DNA of 64,000 bases from an uncultured Flavobacteriaceae bacterium (GCA_947501845.1 CANMXP010000014.1:62001-126000), one strand, 5' to 3'. Shown: positions 29,976 through 40,282, counted from the stretch's first letter. The notes: generated by a model not told the origin, from the sequence alone. A program made the numbers and translations.

Positions 29976-30048
29976 AAAACCTTCGTGTAGTTTTTTGTAA
30001 CTAGAGCTCTAAATTATTAAATACTATTGTTTTAGTGAAGATAAAACT

Positions 30049-31737
30049 TTAAAAACCGACAGCCGTATCATCACCTCGATGATCTGCACCCCCCTCTAAC
30101 GATTCATCATTTAAAATTAGTATTCCATCGACCTTGCCAATTACAGGAGAATCTTTTTCGTTTATAGAATAGCCTAATTTTTCAAGCTGAAGAATTAAAG
30201 TATCGTCAAATAAATTTGGTTCCATTCGAATTTCATCTGGTAACCACTGGTGATGAAAACGGGGGGCGTTTACTGCCTCTTGCATAGTCATATTATACTC
30301 ATGTACATTAAGAATTGTTTGTAAAACAGAGGTTATAATTGTGGAACCACCAGGCGTTCCAACGGCCATAAATAATTTATCATTTTTTTCAACGATGGTA
30401 GGGGTCATGGTACTTAACATGCGTTTTTCTGGAACAATGCTATTTGCAACAGCTCCTATGAGTCCAAACATATTAGGAACACCAGGTTTACTACTAAAAT
30501 CGTCCATTTCATTATTTAAAAAGAACCCTAAATCTGAACAGTATAATTTTGAACCATATGCACCATTTATGGTTGTGGTTACAGATACGGCATTACCAAA
30601 TGGGTCGACAATAGAGTAGTGGGTCGTTTCGTCACTTTCAATTACTTGAACATTGCCATGCGAGACATCGCTAGATAATGTTGCCTTTTCGAAAGAAAAG
30701 CTATGCATTCTATCATTTAAATAGGATGTGCTTATTAATGTATCTCCAGGTATATTAACGAAATCTGGATCTCCTAAATAAAAACTTCTATCGGCATATG
30801 CACGACGTTCGGCTTCAGTTATGACCTGAATGGATTTTACCGAATTATGCCCGAATTTATCTAAATCGTAAGGTTCAATCATTCTCATTATTTGTGCTAA
30901 ACAAATACCTCCGCTAGATGGAGGTGACATAGAAATGATTTTTAAATCATCATATTTAAATGTAACTGGCTTACGCCATTTAACCTCATACTTTGCTAAA
31001 TCTTCTTCGGTTAAAATCCCGCCACTTTCTTGAATAAACTTAACGAGTCGTTTGGCGGTTTCACCTGTGTAAAATTCATTTACACCATTATCTAAAATAC
31101 GTTCTAAGGTTTTTGCAAGAGCAGGATACTTTATGGTATCGCCCATTTTCCATGCCTTATCAAATAGAATAGTATCTTTGTTAGCTTTTAAAAAATAGGG
31201 CTGATACCTTTTTATTTTTGCTTCTTGTTTTTTAGTGACTATAACACCTTTATAAGCCAGGTCAATTGATGGCTTTATAATGTCTTCTATGGGTAAACTG
31301 CCAAATTTTTCATGAACAGCAAAAATACCAGCTACAGACCCAGGTACGCCTACCGCCATGGCTCCTAAAGTACTTTTTTCAGGTATCACATCGCCATTTT
31401 CATCTAGGTACATGTCTTTTGTGGCCGCTAATGGTGCTTTTTCTCTATAATCTAATGCTCCAATATCGCCGTTAGATTTTCGGTATACCATAAAACCGCC
31501 TCCGCCTATATTACCAGCATAGGGGTAAGCAACTGCTAAGGCTAGTTGCATGGCTGCCATAGCATCAAATGCATTACCACCTTTTTTAAGAATGTTACTG
31601 CCAATTTCTGAAGCTTCTGACCGCGCAGAAACAACCATGGCATTTTTTGTTATTAATCCTGTTTTTTTAAGTTTAACGGTGTTTTTACAAGAAATACAAG
31701 CGATTAATAATAAAAGAGCGTATAGGATTTTTTTCAT
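30049..31737 (-). CDS. ggt: Gamma-glutamyltransferase (lipoprotein form)
   Basis: GGT cleaves gamma-glutamyl bonds of glutathione and related peptides after self-cleavage into two chains. The 562-residue precursor has a lipobox (ACISC, Cys17), so it is an envelope protein. Arg98 in DYREKAP matches the substrate-carboxylate arginine, and the cleavage/nucleophile site is the TTHYS segment at 371-375. GTPGGS near residue 470 contributes the oxyanion and substrate loop. It starts four bases after the stop of the AcpH-like gene, so both are one operon. Length and all key motifs are normal. Confidence 0.95.
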   Translation of the reverse strand: MKKILYALLLLIACISCKNTVKLKKTGLITKNAMVVSARSEASEIGSNILKKGGNAFDAMAAMQLALAVAYPYAGNIGGGGFMVYRKSNGDIGALDYREKAPLAATKDMYLDENGDVIPEKSTLGAMAVGVPGSVAGIFAVHEKFGSLPIEDIIKPSIDLAYKGVIVTKKQEAKIKRYQPYFLKANKDTILFDKAWKMGDTIKYPALAKTLERILDNGVNEFYTGETAKRLVKFIQESGGILTEEDLAKYEVKWRKPVTFKYDDLKIISMSPPSSGGICLAQIMRMIEPYDLDKFGHNSVKSIQVITEAERRAYADRSFYLGDPDFVNIPGDTLISTSYLNDRMHSFSFEKATLSSDVSHGNVQVIESDETTHYSIVDPFGNAVSVTTTINGAYGSKLYCSDLGFFLNNEMDDFSSKPGVPNMFGLIGAVANSIVPEKRMLSTMTPTIVEKNDKLFMAVGTPGGSTIITSVLQTILNVHEYNMTMQEAVNAPRFHHQWLPDEIRMEPNLFDDTLILQLEKLGYSINEKDSPVIGKVDGILILNDESLEGGADHRGDDTAVGF

Positions 31738-31740
31738 AGT

Positions 31741-32334
31741 TTATGCCTCGTTTAATTCTTTAAGTTTCTGTTTAGAAAAAGCTATTAATTCATTAAAAAA
31801 TACGGTAAATTCATTTTCAAATTCTTTGTAAAATTCTTCAAGTTCGACAATGGCTTCATGCATTCCAGACCTATTTTTGGTTCTTCTGTTCATACCATGT
31901 AAAACTCTGGAGATACCATCAACAGATGCGTAACTTAAAAGCCAATTGTCGGCTATCATGTAAGGCATCATTTTTTGTATTCTTGAGGGAAGTATGTTAT
32001 AGTGTTCTTCTAGCGAATCATAAAAAGTATCCACATAAGCATCTAAAGCTACTGTGCTGTATTTATTCCAGTTTTTAGCAAGAAAATGATCATAAAGGAT
32101 ATCTACTATAATACCTGAGTAATGGCCATACTTTTCATGTAACCTTTTTGTGCTTAGTCTAACTGTTTTATGCGCATCGGTATACGTATCTATATTTCGA
32201 TGTAATAGGATGCCTGTTTGAATATCTTTCGGGTATTTCTTGTAACTTTTTCCTTTAATGCCATCAGCAATAAAATTACCGATAGTTATTAAATCATTAT
32301 CACCAGAAAGATAAATATGTGCCAAGTAGTTCAT
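31741..32334 (-). CDS. Acyl carrier protein phosphodiesterase-like protein (DUF479)
   Basis: A 197-residue protein of the AcpH/DUF479 family. The E. coli member removes 4'-phosphopantetheine from acyl carrier protein; HD-like fold members use metal ligands in the N-terminal half. MNYLAHIYLS at the start, GNFIADGIKG (17-30) and LLHRNIDTYTDAH (about 42-54) are family hallmarks that carry the likely metal-binding His/Asp residues. DHFLAKNW follows near residue 83. No signal peptide is present. It is the first gene of a two-gene unit with ggt, with a three-base gap. Actual activity in Bacteroidota has not been shown to my knowledge. Confidence 0.88.
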   Translation of the reverse strand: MNYLAHIYLSGDNDLITIGNFIADGIKGKSYKKYPKDIQTGILLHRNIDTYTDAHKTVRLSTKRLHEKYGHYSGIIVDILYDHFLAKNWNKYSTVALDAYVDTFYDSLEEHYNILPSRIQKMMPYMIADNWLLSYASVDGISRVLHGMNRRTKNRSGMHEAIVELEEFYKEFENEFTVFFNELIAFSKQKLKELNEA

Positions 32335-32381
32335 TTGTGAAATTTACGAATTCCGATTTAAGAATTACAATTTTGGAATTG

Positions 32382-32389
32382 TATATTTG
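32382..32389 (+). promoter_or_regulatory. Possible -7 box for glmM
   Basis: TATATTTG lies 24 bases ahead of the glmM ATG and fits TAnnTTTG. A -33 TTG at the right distance is not visible, so support is partial. Confidence 0.4.
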
Positions 32390-32412
32390 CCCTTTAATTT
32401 GAAAATAACGAA

Positions 32413-33801
32413 ATGACACTTATAAAATCAATCTCAGGAATTAGAGGAACTATTGGCGGACAAGTGGGTGAAAACCTGACTCCTATTGATGCTGTAAAAT
32501 TTGCGGCAGCTTATGGCACTTGGCTAAAACAACATAGAGAAAAAGAAAATTATCGTGTAGTGGTTGGTAGAGATGCCCGTATTTCAGGAAAAATGATCCA
32601 AAATTTAGTCATGAATACCTTAGTTGGCATGGGAATTCATGTTATTGATGTTGGACTTTCTACAACGCCAACAGTAGAAGTTGCTGTGCCAATGGAGCAT
32701 GCAGATGGCGGTATTATTTTAACAGCAAGCCATAATCCGAAACAATGGAACGCTTTGAAGTTATTAAATGAAAAAGGTGAGTTTTTAGATGCTGTTGAAG
32801 GTGCAAAAATATTAGATATAGCAGAAAGCGATCGTATGAATTTCGCTGATGTTGATAGCCTAGGAAAAATAACAAAAAACAAAGCCTATATAGATTTGCA
32901 CATTATAGAAGTTTTAGATTTACCATTGGTAACAGTAAAACCTATAGAAGCAGCCCGTTTTAGAGTTGTAGTAGATGGCGTGAACTCGACAGGAGGTATT
33001 GCGATTCCTTTATTATTAGAGCGCTTAGGTGTAGATGTTATAAAATTATACTGTGAACCAAATGGGCATTTCCCGCATAATCCAGAACCTTTAAAGGAAC
33101 ATTTAACAGATCTATCTGCAGCAGTAAAGAAGCACAAAGCAGATTTTGGTATTGTAGTAGACCCAGATGTAGATCGTTTAGCTTTTATGGATGAAAATGG
33201 CGAGATGTTTGGTGAAGAATATACTTTAGTGGCTTGTGCAGATTATGTATTGAGCAGAACACCAGGTAATACAGTGAGCAATATGAGTTCAACCAGAGCA
33301 TTAAGGGATGTGACCGAAAAGTATGGTGGTACGTATGAAGCAAGTGCAGTGGGGGAGGTTAATGTTGTAAAACTCATGAAAAAGAACAAGGTCGTTATTG
33401 GAGGCGAAGGTAATGGCGGTATTATTTACCCAGAATCTCACTATGGTCGAGATGCCTTGGTTGGTATTGCTTTGTTTTTAAGTTTATTGGCAGATAAGAA
33501 TATAAGTGTTAGTGCGCTTAGAAAAACGTATCCGAGCTATTTTATGAGTAAAAAGAAAATTGAGTTAACACCAGGTTTAGATGTTGATGGCATTTTAAAA
33601 GCGATGGAAGATCGTTATAAAAATGAACAGTTAACGACCATTGATGGGGTTAAAATTGATTTTCCTGAAAGTTGGGTACACCTACGTAAAAGTAATACGG
33701 AACCTATTATTAGAATATACACGGAAGCTAAATCTCAAGAAGAAGCTGACAGTTTAGCAGATAAATTTATTGAGGAGATTGGTGGCATTGCCAATGCATG
33801 A
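32413..33801 (+). CDS. glmM: Phosphoglucosamine mutase
   Basis: GlmM isomerises glucosamine-6-phosphate to glucosamine-1-phosphate for UDP-GlcNAc, hence peptidoglycan and lipid A. The alpha-D-phosphohexomutase layout is complete: phosphoserine loop TASHNP with Ser106, metal loop DPDVDRLAF near residue 253, sugar-binding GEGNGG near 335, and the phosphate-binding RKSNTEPIIR near 425. The 462-residue length is normal. The distinction from phosphomannomutase is by overall resemblance to Bacteroidota GlmM and not by experiment. It stands alone with an intrinsic terminator 25 bases downstream. Confidence 0.93.
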   Translation: MTLIKSISGIRGTIGGQVGENLTPIDAVKFAAAYGTWLKQHREKENYRVVVGRDARISGKMIQNLVMNTLVGMGIHVIDVGLSTTPTVEVAVPMEHADGGIILTASHNPKQWNALKLLNEKGEFLDAVEGAKILDIAESDRMNFADVDSLGKITKNKAYIDLHIIEVLDLPLVTVKPIEAARFRVVVDGVNSTGGIAIPLLLERLGVDVIKLYCEPNGHFPHNPEPLKEHLTDLSAAVKKHKADFGIVVDPDVDRLAFMDENGEMFGEEYTLVACADYVLSRTPGNTVSNMSSTRALRDVTEKYGGTYEASAVGEVNVVKLMKKNKVVIGGEGNGGIIYPESHYGRDALVGIALFLSLLADKNISVSALRKTYPSYFMSKKKIELTPGLDVDGILKAMEDRYKNEQLTTIDGVKIDFPESWVHLRKSNTEPIIRIYTEAKSQEEADSLADKFIEEIGGIANA

Positions 33802-33825
33802 TCAACTTGAGTTTATAATATTTAA

Positions 33826-33855
33826 AGGCGCAAAATTGTTTTGCGCTTTTTTTTG
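33826..33855 (+). terminator. glmM terminator
   Basis: GCGCAAAA at 33828-33835 pairs with TTTTGCGC at 33839-33846, followed by a T-run. It is a standard intrinsic terminator. Confidence 0.85.
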
Positions 33856-34057
33856 TTCAATATGTTATGGAATGATTGGACCTTTTAAGCAAAATATAAA
33901 TTATAATTCTTAAAATTTGAAGGAATTTATGGTTCTGCAAAAGTGATTATGTAATTGATGGTCAAACATATGTAACTAATGGTCATTTAAAGCAATGACA
34001 GTCGGAGGTGTGGTTCTAAATCGCTAGATTTATCAAAAAGAAATAATACCTTAGGTT

Positions 34058-35590
34058 ATGAGCTTAAAAAAATATTCACGGACCATACAATTACTTCTAT
34101 TAATTTTTGCAGTTTCTTGTCAATCAAAAAAAGAGACGAAAAAAGAAATTGCAGATCATATAGATGTAAAGCCTAATATTGTTTTTATAATAGCTGATGA
34201 TGTAAGTTGGAATGATATTGCAGTGTATGGACACCCGAATATAAAAACCCCCAATTTAGACAAACTGGCTAAAGAAGGGATGCGTTTTAATCAAGCGTTT
34301 TTAACAACTAGTTCTTGTAGCCCAAGTAGAACAAGCATTATATCGGGGCTTTATCCGCACAATACAGATGCAGAACAATTGTCGTGGCCATTGCCAGAAG
34401 GTAAAAATACTTTTGTGCAACAATTAAAAAATACAGGGTATTGGACTGGATTGGCTGGTAAATATCATATGGGGGATCCTGTTAGAGGCGATTTTGATGT
34501 TTTGTTAGAAATGCAATGGAAAGATGCACCTATAGGTTTGGACAGGAGGTTAGTAGGTGACGGAAGTGGTTGTGATGAATGGATTAAGCTGTTAAAAAGT
34601 AGACCAAAAGGAAAACCCTTTTTTACTTGGTTGGCATCGTTTGATGCTCACAGACCATTTTATGAAGGTATATCCAATACCCCTTATAAGCCAAAAGATG
34701 CTGTCATACCACCTTATATGCCAAAAACCGATGCGGTTAAAAAAGATTTTGCCCTGTATTATGATGAGATATCAAGAATGGATGCTTATATAGGTAAGGT
34801 CATTGCCGAATTAGATGCTCAAGGGGTTGCAGAAAATACGCTGGTTTTATTTATATCGGACAACGGAAGAGCCTTCCCCAGAGATAAAACGACATTATAT
34901 GATGGTGGCATAAAAACCCCATGGATTGTTAAATGGCCTGCTAAAGTGGCAGCGGGGAGCATAAATAACAATTTGGTAAGTTCTGTAGATATCGCTTCGA
35001 CTTTTATGAGTGTTGCGGGGTTAAAACCATTGGACGTATTTGATGGAGAAGATATTAGCTCTTTATTGATGGGAGAAACCAAAGATATACATCATGAAGT
35101 GTATGCAGAAGACCATTTTCATGATTTCGAGGATTATACACGTGCTATTAGAACCCAAAAGTATAAGTATATAAAAAATTATTATCCAGATTTACCAAAT
35201 ACGCCTTCTGCAGATGTACTAAGGGATCGGACTTGGAAAAGTATGGTACAACAAAATAAAGCAGGAACATTAGAGGAAGCCCAAAAACGTTGTTTTGAAA
35301 TTCCGAGGCCAGAAGAAGAACTTTTTGATATTGTTGCAGACCCTTATGAATTAAATAATCTTGCTCAAAATAAAGCATATGCAGATGTTTTAAATGATAT
35401 GCGAGCTAGGCTGCGTACTATTAGAGAAAAAACAAAAGATTATATGCCCACGGAACGTACTCCAGATGATTTCTTTAGAGAGACTGGATTACCTACCAAA
35501 TATCGTATTAGACCAAGACCATCAAAAGCAGTTTATATGAAAGCCCGTAAAGAAGGTAAAGTGTTAATTAATCCAGACTTCAATGGGTGA
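34058..35590 (+). CDS. Sulfatase (formylglycine type), lipoprotein
   Basis: A 510-residue sulfate-ester hydrolase of the S1 family. The signal peptide ends in a lipobox (FAVSC, Cys21), which places it at the cell envelope. Metal ligands appear in IIADDVSWNDI (Asp47-Asp48), and the catalytic cysteine is Cys87 in CSPSR, the sequence that is converted to formylglycine. GKYHMGD and a late ISDNGRAFP supply other active-site residues. Flavobacteria use such enzymes on sulfated algal polysaccharides. This gene stands alone: no carbohydrate-utilisation locus, SusCD pair or maturase is adjacent, so the substrate cannot be inferred. Confidence 0.92.
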   Translation: MSLKKYSRTIQLLLLIFAVSCQSKKETKKEIADHIDVKPNIVFIIADDVSWNDIAVYGHPNIKTPNLDKLAKEGMRFNQAFLTTSSCSPSRTSIISGLYPHNTDAEQLSWPLPEGKNTFVQQLKNTGYWTGLAGKYHMGDPVRGDFDVLLEMQWKDAPIGLDRRLVGDGSGCDEWIKLLKSRPKGKPFFTWLASFDAHRPFYEGISNTPYKPKDAVIPPYMPKTDAVKKDFALYYDEISRMDAYIGKVIAELDAQGVAENTLVLFISDNGRAFPRDKTTLYDGGIKTPWIVKWPAKVAAGSINNNLVSSVDIASTFMSVAGLKPLDVFDGEDISSLLMGETKDIHHEVYAEDHFHDFEDYTRAIRTQKYKYIKNYYPDLPNTPSADVLRDRTWKSMVQQNKAGTLEEAQKRCFEIPRPEEELFDIVADPYELNNLAQNKAYADVLNDMRARLRTIREKTKDYMPTERTPDDFFRETGLPTKYRIRPRPSKAVYMKARKEGKVLINPDFNG

Positions 35591-35611
35591 AAAAAGGGCT
35601 AATACAATGTG

Positions 35612-36490
35612 TTAGTCCTTATCTTTTTTATGCTTCCAGCGTTTATGTGTCCAAAAATAATATTCAGGAGCTTTATGAATTTGCTTTTCCACTTCTTTAA
35701 GAAAAAGATCTGTTAACTCATAGTTTTCATACTTATTGGAATCTTCAGCAAGTGTTATAATTTCTGCTTCATAAAATCCACGTTTTGCTTTAGTAACTTT
35801 CAAATAAGCAGTAGATAGATCCAGCTTTTTTGCTAAGCGCTCTGCTCCAGTAAAGCAGGGTACATCAATTCCCATAAAATTTCCCCAATAGACATCTTTA
35901 CTTAATCTGGGAGATTGATCGCTTAAAAAACCTGTAATGCTCTTTATGCCTTCAGATTCGTTTTGGTTTATAATACTGGTTGTTTCTTTGGTGCTTATTA
36001 GTGTTGTATTAAATTTAGAACGAATGTCCCTAACCAGCTTATCAAAATGACGGTTTGCTAGTTTCTTATAAACAGCTAGACCTTTAAAGTTTATATAATT
36101 TTGAAGGACTATAGACCATTCCCAACTTGCATAATGACCAAATATTAAAATAACACTTTTGTTTAGAGACTCTAAGCGTTTAAACTCTTCTGGATTGGTT
36201 ATTTTAAAACGTTTTTTCAGTTCTTTTTCAGAAATGGACATGGTTTTTGCCATTTCTAAAAACATGTCACATAAATGCTTGTAGAATTTTTTTCTAATAG
36301 TGGTGATTTCTTTGTCCGTTTTATCAGGAAAAACAAGCCTTAAATTGTTGTTAACTACCTTTTTTCTATAGCCAATTATATGATAGATTAATATGTAAAA
36401 AACATCTGAAACGATATACAATAGCCTAAAGGGAAGTTTGGATATAGACCATAAAAAAGGATAAACAATAAGATAAATTAGAAATTGCAT
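35612..36490 (-). CDS. Lysophospholipid / lipid A acyltransferase (LpxL/HtrB family)
   Basis: A 292-residue protein of the HtrB/LpxL acyltransferase family, which transfers fatty acyl chains to lipid A precursors at the inner membrane. Residues 1-40 form a hydrophobic anchor. The catalytic HxxxxE motif is His119 and Glu124 in FGHYASWEW. LSDQSPR near residue 187 is a conserved substrate-site segment. The extreme C-terminus is Lys/His-rich. The gene converges with the sulfatase gene (21 bases between stops) and diverges from the rhomboid gene. A CAAATATA box at 36515-36522 (TATATTTG on the minus strand) may be its -7 element. Confidence 0.88.
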   Translation of the reverse strand: MQFLIYLIVYPFLWSISKLPFRLLYIVSDVFYILIYHIIGYRKKVVNNNLRLVFPDKTDKEITTIRKKFYKHLCDMFLEMAKTMSISEKELKKRFKITNPEEFKRLESLNKSVILIFGHYASWEWSIVLQNYINFKGLAVYKKLANRHFDKLVRDIRSKFNTTLISTKETTSIINQNESEGIKSITGFLSDQSPRLSKDVYWGNFMGIDVPCFTGAERLAKKLDLSTAYLKVTKAKRGFYEAEIITLAEDSNKYENYELTDLFLKEVEKQIHKAPEYYFWTHKRWKHKKDKD

Positions 36491-36552
36491 TAATTAGTTT
36501 TAGATTTGTAGCAGCAAATATATGTTAAATTGATTTTAAACGTTTACGCTAC

Positions 36553-37203
36553 ATGGGCAAATTAGACTTAATTACTATAATTATAATCGCTGCTAATGTC
36601 ATTATATCCTATAAGGGATTTGGTGATTATAGTTTTTTTGATAGATATAAATTTCAGGTAGGAGGCGTACAAAGGGGTGAGCAAATTAGGATGTTTAGTT
36701 CGGGGTTTTTGCATGTGGATACACAACACCTGTTGTTTAACATGCTGACTTTGTATTTTTTTGCACCTGTAGTCGTTAAGCTGTTAAATCCGTTTTATTT
36801 TATTTTAATCTATTTGGGCAGTTTATTGTTTGGTAGTTTGCTATCACTGTATTTTCATAAAAATGAATATCATTATAGTGCAGTAGGGGCGAGTGGAGCT
36901 GTTACTGGAGTTTTATATTCAGCTATTTTATTACGCCCAGGAATGGAATTATATATGTTTTTCATTCCAATTCCAATACCAGCATATATTTTCGGGATAG
37001 GTTATTTATTATACTCTATTTACGGAATGAAAAACAGAATAGGCAATATAGGGCACGATGCTCATTTTGGTGGCGCTATAGGGGGGTATCTTATAACTTT
37101 AATAGTATCGCCTGGGTTATTTAAAACCAATTTACTTATGATTGGCTTATTGGCTATCCCTATTGTTTTGTTATTTGTTTTGAAGAAAATGGGGAAAATG
37201 TGA
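36553..37203 (+). CDS. Rhomboid intramembrane serine protease
   Basis: A 216-residue polytopic membrane protein with six hydrophobic segments. The rhomboid catalytic pair is visible: Ser114 in GASGAVTG and His171 in GHDAHFGGAIGG. HLLFNM (His59, Asn63) gives the oxyanion-stabilising residues of helix 2, and the GxxxG-type glycines of the last helix follow. It lacks the N- and C-terminal extensions of longer rhomboids. Its substrates are unknown; in other bacteria rhomboids clear orphan membrane proteins or process exported ones. It is a single gene, followed by a weak hairpin at 37232-37260. Confidence 0.9.
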   Translation: MGKLDLITIIIIAANVIISYKGFGDYSFFDRYKFQVGGVQRGEQIRMFSSGFLHVDTQHLLFNMLTLYFFAPVVVKLLNPFYFILIYLGSLLFGSLLSLYFHKNEYHYSAVGASGAVTGVLYSAILLRPGMELYMFFIPIPIPAYIFGIGYLLYSIYGMKNRIGNIGHDAHFGGAIGGYLITLIVSPGLFKTNLLMIGLLAIPIVLLFVLKKMGKM

Positions 37204-37227
37204 TGTTGTACGGGAAATAAGCTTAAA

Positions 37228-37266
37228 AAAACGCTGATTCTAATAATTGAAGAAACAGCGCTTTTA
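37228..37266 (+). terminator. Weak terminator after the rhomboid gene
   Basis: CGCTG (37232-37236) pairs with CAGCG (37256-37260), with A-rich and T-rich flanks. The five-base stem and large loop make it a weak candidate. Confidence 0.4.
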
Positions 37267-37287
37267 GGCTAGAGAGAATTTTAATTG

Positions 37288-37533
37288 TTATTCGTAAAAG
37301 TATTCTATGGTAGATACCTCATCAGGACAAGTAGTTATGTGTTGTGAGGTTTTTAGATAGTCATTGTTATTCGTAAGTATAGTTGGTTGTTATTACTTCG
37401 TCATCAAAAGTTTCAATAGTTTTTTTAATAAAGTTGCATCATTAACAGGTTCCTCAGTGGTGTTTACAGATTCAGTACTACAAGAAAAAAGAATCATACA
37501 TGGCACAAAAAGTAATGCGTTTTTGGGATCATA
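37288..37533 (-). pseudogene. Decayed lipoprotein gene remnant
   Basis: Minus-strand translation gives a lipoprotein start (KNALLFVPCMILFSC, then STESVNTTEEPVND) at about 37527-37430. It shifts frame within the A-run near 37420 to IKKTIETFDDEV, then hits stop codons, and ends in a segment reading TCPDEVSTIEYFYE before a natural stop at 37288-37290. The order of lipobox, 'LLKK.IETF..' and 'IEYFYE' matches small lipoproteins abundant in Flavobacteriaceae, with the internal part deleted. The ATG near 37532 is also out of frame with the signal peptide. There are several independent lesions, so this is a true pseudogene and too broken to appear as an ORF. Confidence 0.7.
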
Positions 37534-37665
37534 ATTAATAGAGGGTTTTTGAGAGTTTTTGAAGTGACAAAGCTAATATTTTATATATGAAAAATCTCAT
37601 GTAAAACAGAAATTTTCTGATGTTATTAAAAATAATTAGCAGCATTACATACTGTGGCATAGCTA

Positions 37666-37695
37666 TTGAATTTATAGTAGTAATGTATATCTTTG
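37666..37695 (+). promoter_or_regulatory. lon promoter
   Basis: TTG at 37666-37668, a 19-base spacer and TATCTTTG at 37688-37695 form a full Bacteroidota promoter. Initiation near 37701 leaves an untranslated leader of about 97 bases before lon. No heat-shock inverted repeat was recognised. Confidence 0.75.
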
Positions 37696-37797
37696 TTCAC
37701 TATTTAAATGCTTGATATCCATTGATTTAATCTTTTTAAGAATTAATATAATAAATGATCGATTTTGTTTTAATGACAGATTGACCTAAATATATAC

Positions 37798-40248
37798 ATG
37801 AAGAAATCTAATTTTATAGCCCTTGACAGTTTGTCATTACAGGAATTTGATGAGAACTCAGAATTAATTCCATTAATGACTCCAGAAGATGAAGAAGCCA
37901 TCAATAATGAAGAATTACCAGAAACGCTGCCCATTTTATCACTGAGAAATACCGTATTGTTCCCAGGTGTTGTGATTCCAATTACAGCAGGCAGAGATAA
38001 ATCTATTAAACTAATAAATGATGCTAATAAAGGCGGAAAAGTTATTGGTGTCGTATCTCAAAAAGACGAGTCTGTAGAAAACCCAACAGCAAAAGATATT
38101 AATGAAACTGGTACAGTGGCAAGAATACTACGTGTTTTAAAAATGCCAGATGGCAACGTAACCGTGATTATCCAAGGAAAAAAGCGTTTTAAAGTAGCAG
38201 AAGTCCTTACAGAGGAGCCATACATGAACGCGACTATTAGAGATATAGCAGAGGCAAAGCCAGCTGTTAATAATAAAGAGTTTACTGCGATTATAGATTC
38301 TATAAAAGACTTAGCTCTGGAAATTATTAAGGAGAGTCCTAATATTCCTAGTGAAGCATCTTTTGCTATAAAAAATATAGAAAGCAATTCATTTCTAATA
38401 AACTTCGTGTCATCTAATATGAATCTTTCGGTGGCAGAGAAGCAGACTCTTTTAGAAATGGATGATCTTAAAAAGCGTGCTTTGGCGACACTCAAGTATA
38501 TGAATGTTGAATTTCAAAAGTTAGAACTTAAGAATGATATTCAATCTAAAGTTCAAATGGATATGAGTCAACAACAGCGTGAGTATTTCTTGCATCAGCA
38601 AATGAAAACCATTCAGGAAGAACTGGGAGGCGTAAGCCATGACGAAGAACTTGAAGAAATGAAAATGCGTGCCAGTGAAAAACTATGGGACGAGAAAGTA
38701 GCTAAGCATTTTGAAAAGGAAATAGCTAAAATGCAGCGTATGAATCCGCAAGTTGCAGAATATTCCATTCAACGTAATTATTTAGAATTATTTCTGGATT
38801 TGCCTTGGAATGAGTTTAGTACCGATAAATTTGATTTAAAACGTGCTAAAAAAGTTCTGGATAGAGATCATTTTGGATTAGAAGACGTTAAACGAAGAAT
38901 CATAGAATATCTTGCTGTATTAAAATTGCGTAACGATATGAAATCGCCAATTTTATGTCTTTACGGACCTCCAGGGGTTGGAAAAACGTCTCTTGGTAAA
39001 TCTATTGCAGAAGCATTAGGTAGAGAGTATGTACGTATTTCATTGGGGGGGTTACGAGATGAAGCAGAAATTAGAGGACATCGTAAAACTTATATTGGTG
39101 CTATGCCAGGGCGTATTATTCAAAGCTTGAAGAAGGCGGGTACATCAAACCCAGTTTTTGTTTTGGATGAAATAGATAAGCTATCGAACTCGCATCAAGG
39201 TGACCCGTCATCAGCGATGTTGGAGGTTCTAGATCCTGAACAAAATAGTGAATTCTATGATAATTTCTTAGAAATGGGATACGACCTTTCTAAAGTCATG
39301 TTTATAGCCACATCTAATAGCTTGTCTACCATTCAACCAGCATTGCGTGATCGTATGGAGATTATCAACGTAACAGGGTATACTATTGAAGAGAAAGTTG
39401 AAATAGCAAAACGACACCTATTGCCTAAGCAGTTAAAAGAACATGGCTTATCGACCGAACATCTAAAGATTGGTAAAGCGCAATTAGAAAAAATTGTTGA
39501 AGGATATACACGAGAATCTGGTGTTCGTGGTTTAGAAAAACAAATTGCAAAAATGGTACGCTATGCTGCCAAAAATATTGCAATGGAAGAAGATTATAAT
39601 GTTAAAGTGTCTAATGAAGATGTTATTGAAGTTTTAGGTGGCGCCAAGTTAGAGCGAGATAAATATGAAAACAATAATGTAGCAGGAGTTGTTACTGGGT
39701 TAGCGTGGACACGTGTTGGTGGAGATATCCTGTTTATTGAATCTATTTTATCAAAAGGAAAAGGCACGCTCTCTATTACTGGGAACTTAGGTAAGGTGAT
39801 GAAAGAATCTGCTACCATTGCTATGGAGTACATAAAATCTAATGCAGATAATTTTGGAATAGATGCTACAATCTTTGATAAATATAATGTACACATTCAC
39901 GTGCCCGAAGGAGCAACTCCAAAAGATGGGCCAAGTGCAGGAGTCACTATGCTAACATCTTTAGTTTCTCTGTTTACTCAGAAGAAAGTTAAGAAAAGTA
40001 TAGCGATGACGGGTGAGATCACACTGCGTGGAAAAGTCCTTCCTGTAGGAGGTATTAAGGAAAAAATTCTGGCAGCAAAACGAGCACGTATAAAAGAAAT
40101 TTTGTTATGTGAGGAAAATAGACGTGATATAGAGGAAATAAAAGCAGATTACTTAAAAGGGCTTACATTTCACTATGTAACAGATATGAGTGATGTTATT
40201 AAAATAGCACTTACTGGCCAGAAAGTCAAGAACGCTAAAAAGCTTTAA
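37798..40248 (+). CDS. lon: ATP-dependent protease Lon
   Basis: Lon degrades misfolded and regulatory proteins in the cytoplasm. The 816 residues hold an N-terminal substrate domain (about 45-250, [16 protein letters not shown]), a coiled coil, the AAA+ module with GPPGVGKT at 390-397 and Walker B FVLDEID, and the C-terminal protease with the Ser713/Lys756 dyad in GPSAG and GGIKEK. Length and all motifs are normal. It is followed by a strong terminator and then porQ. The leader of about 97 bases between promoter and ATG may carry control, but no known element is visible. Confidence 0.97.
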   Translation: MKKSNFIALDSLSLQEFDENSELIPLMTPEDEEAINNEELPETLPILSLRNTVLFPGVVIPITAGRDKSIKLINDANKGGKVIGVVSQKDESVENPTAKDINETGTVARILRVLKMPDGNVTVIIQGKKRFKVAEVLTEEPYMNATIRDIAEAKPAVNNKEFTAIIDSIKDLALEIIKESPNIPSEASFAIKNIESNSFLINFVSSNMNLSVAEKQTLLEMDDLKKRALATLKYMNVEFQKLELKNDIQSKVQMDMSQQQREYFLHQQMKTIQEELGGVSHDEELEEMKMRASEKLWDEKVAKHFEKEIAKMQRMNPQVAEYSIQRNYLELFLDLPWNEFSTDKFDLKRAKKVLDRDHFGLEDVKRRIIEYLAVLKLRNDMKSPILCLYGPPGVGKTSLGKSIAEALGREYVRISLGGLRDEAEIRGHRKTYIGAMPGRIIQSLKKAGTSNPVFVLDEIDKLSNSHQGDPSSAMLEVLDPEQNSEFYDNFLEMGYDLSKVMFIATSNSLSTIQPALRDRMEIINVTGYTIEEKVEIAKRHLLPKQLKEHGLSTEHLKIGKAQLEKIVEGYTRESGVRGLEKQIAKMVRYAAKNIAMEEDYNVKVSNEDVIEVLGGAKLERDKYENNNVAGVVTGLAWTRVGGDILFIESILSKGKGTLSITGNLGKVMKESATIAMEYIKSNADNFGIDATIFDKYNVHIHVPEGATPKDGPSAGVTMLTSLVSLFTQKKVKKSIAMTGEITLRGKVLPVGGIKEKILAAKRARIKEILLCEENRRDIEEIKADYLKGLTFHYVTDMSDVIKIALTGQKVKNAKKL

Positions 40249-40251
40249 AAC

Positions 40252-40282
40252 AAAACCTCGATTTACTTCGAGGTTTTTTTAT
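40252..40282 (+). terminator. lon terminator
   Basis: AAAACCTCG (40252-40260) pairs with CGAGGTTTT (40269-40277) and runs into T residues. Confidence 0.88.

Noticed and set aside
38058-38495. 145-residue minus-strand ORF within lon
   Set aside because: Shadow of lon; Lon motifs are complete through this stretch.
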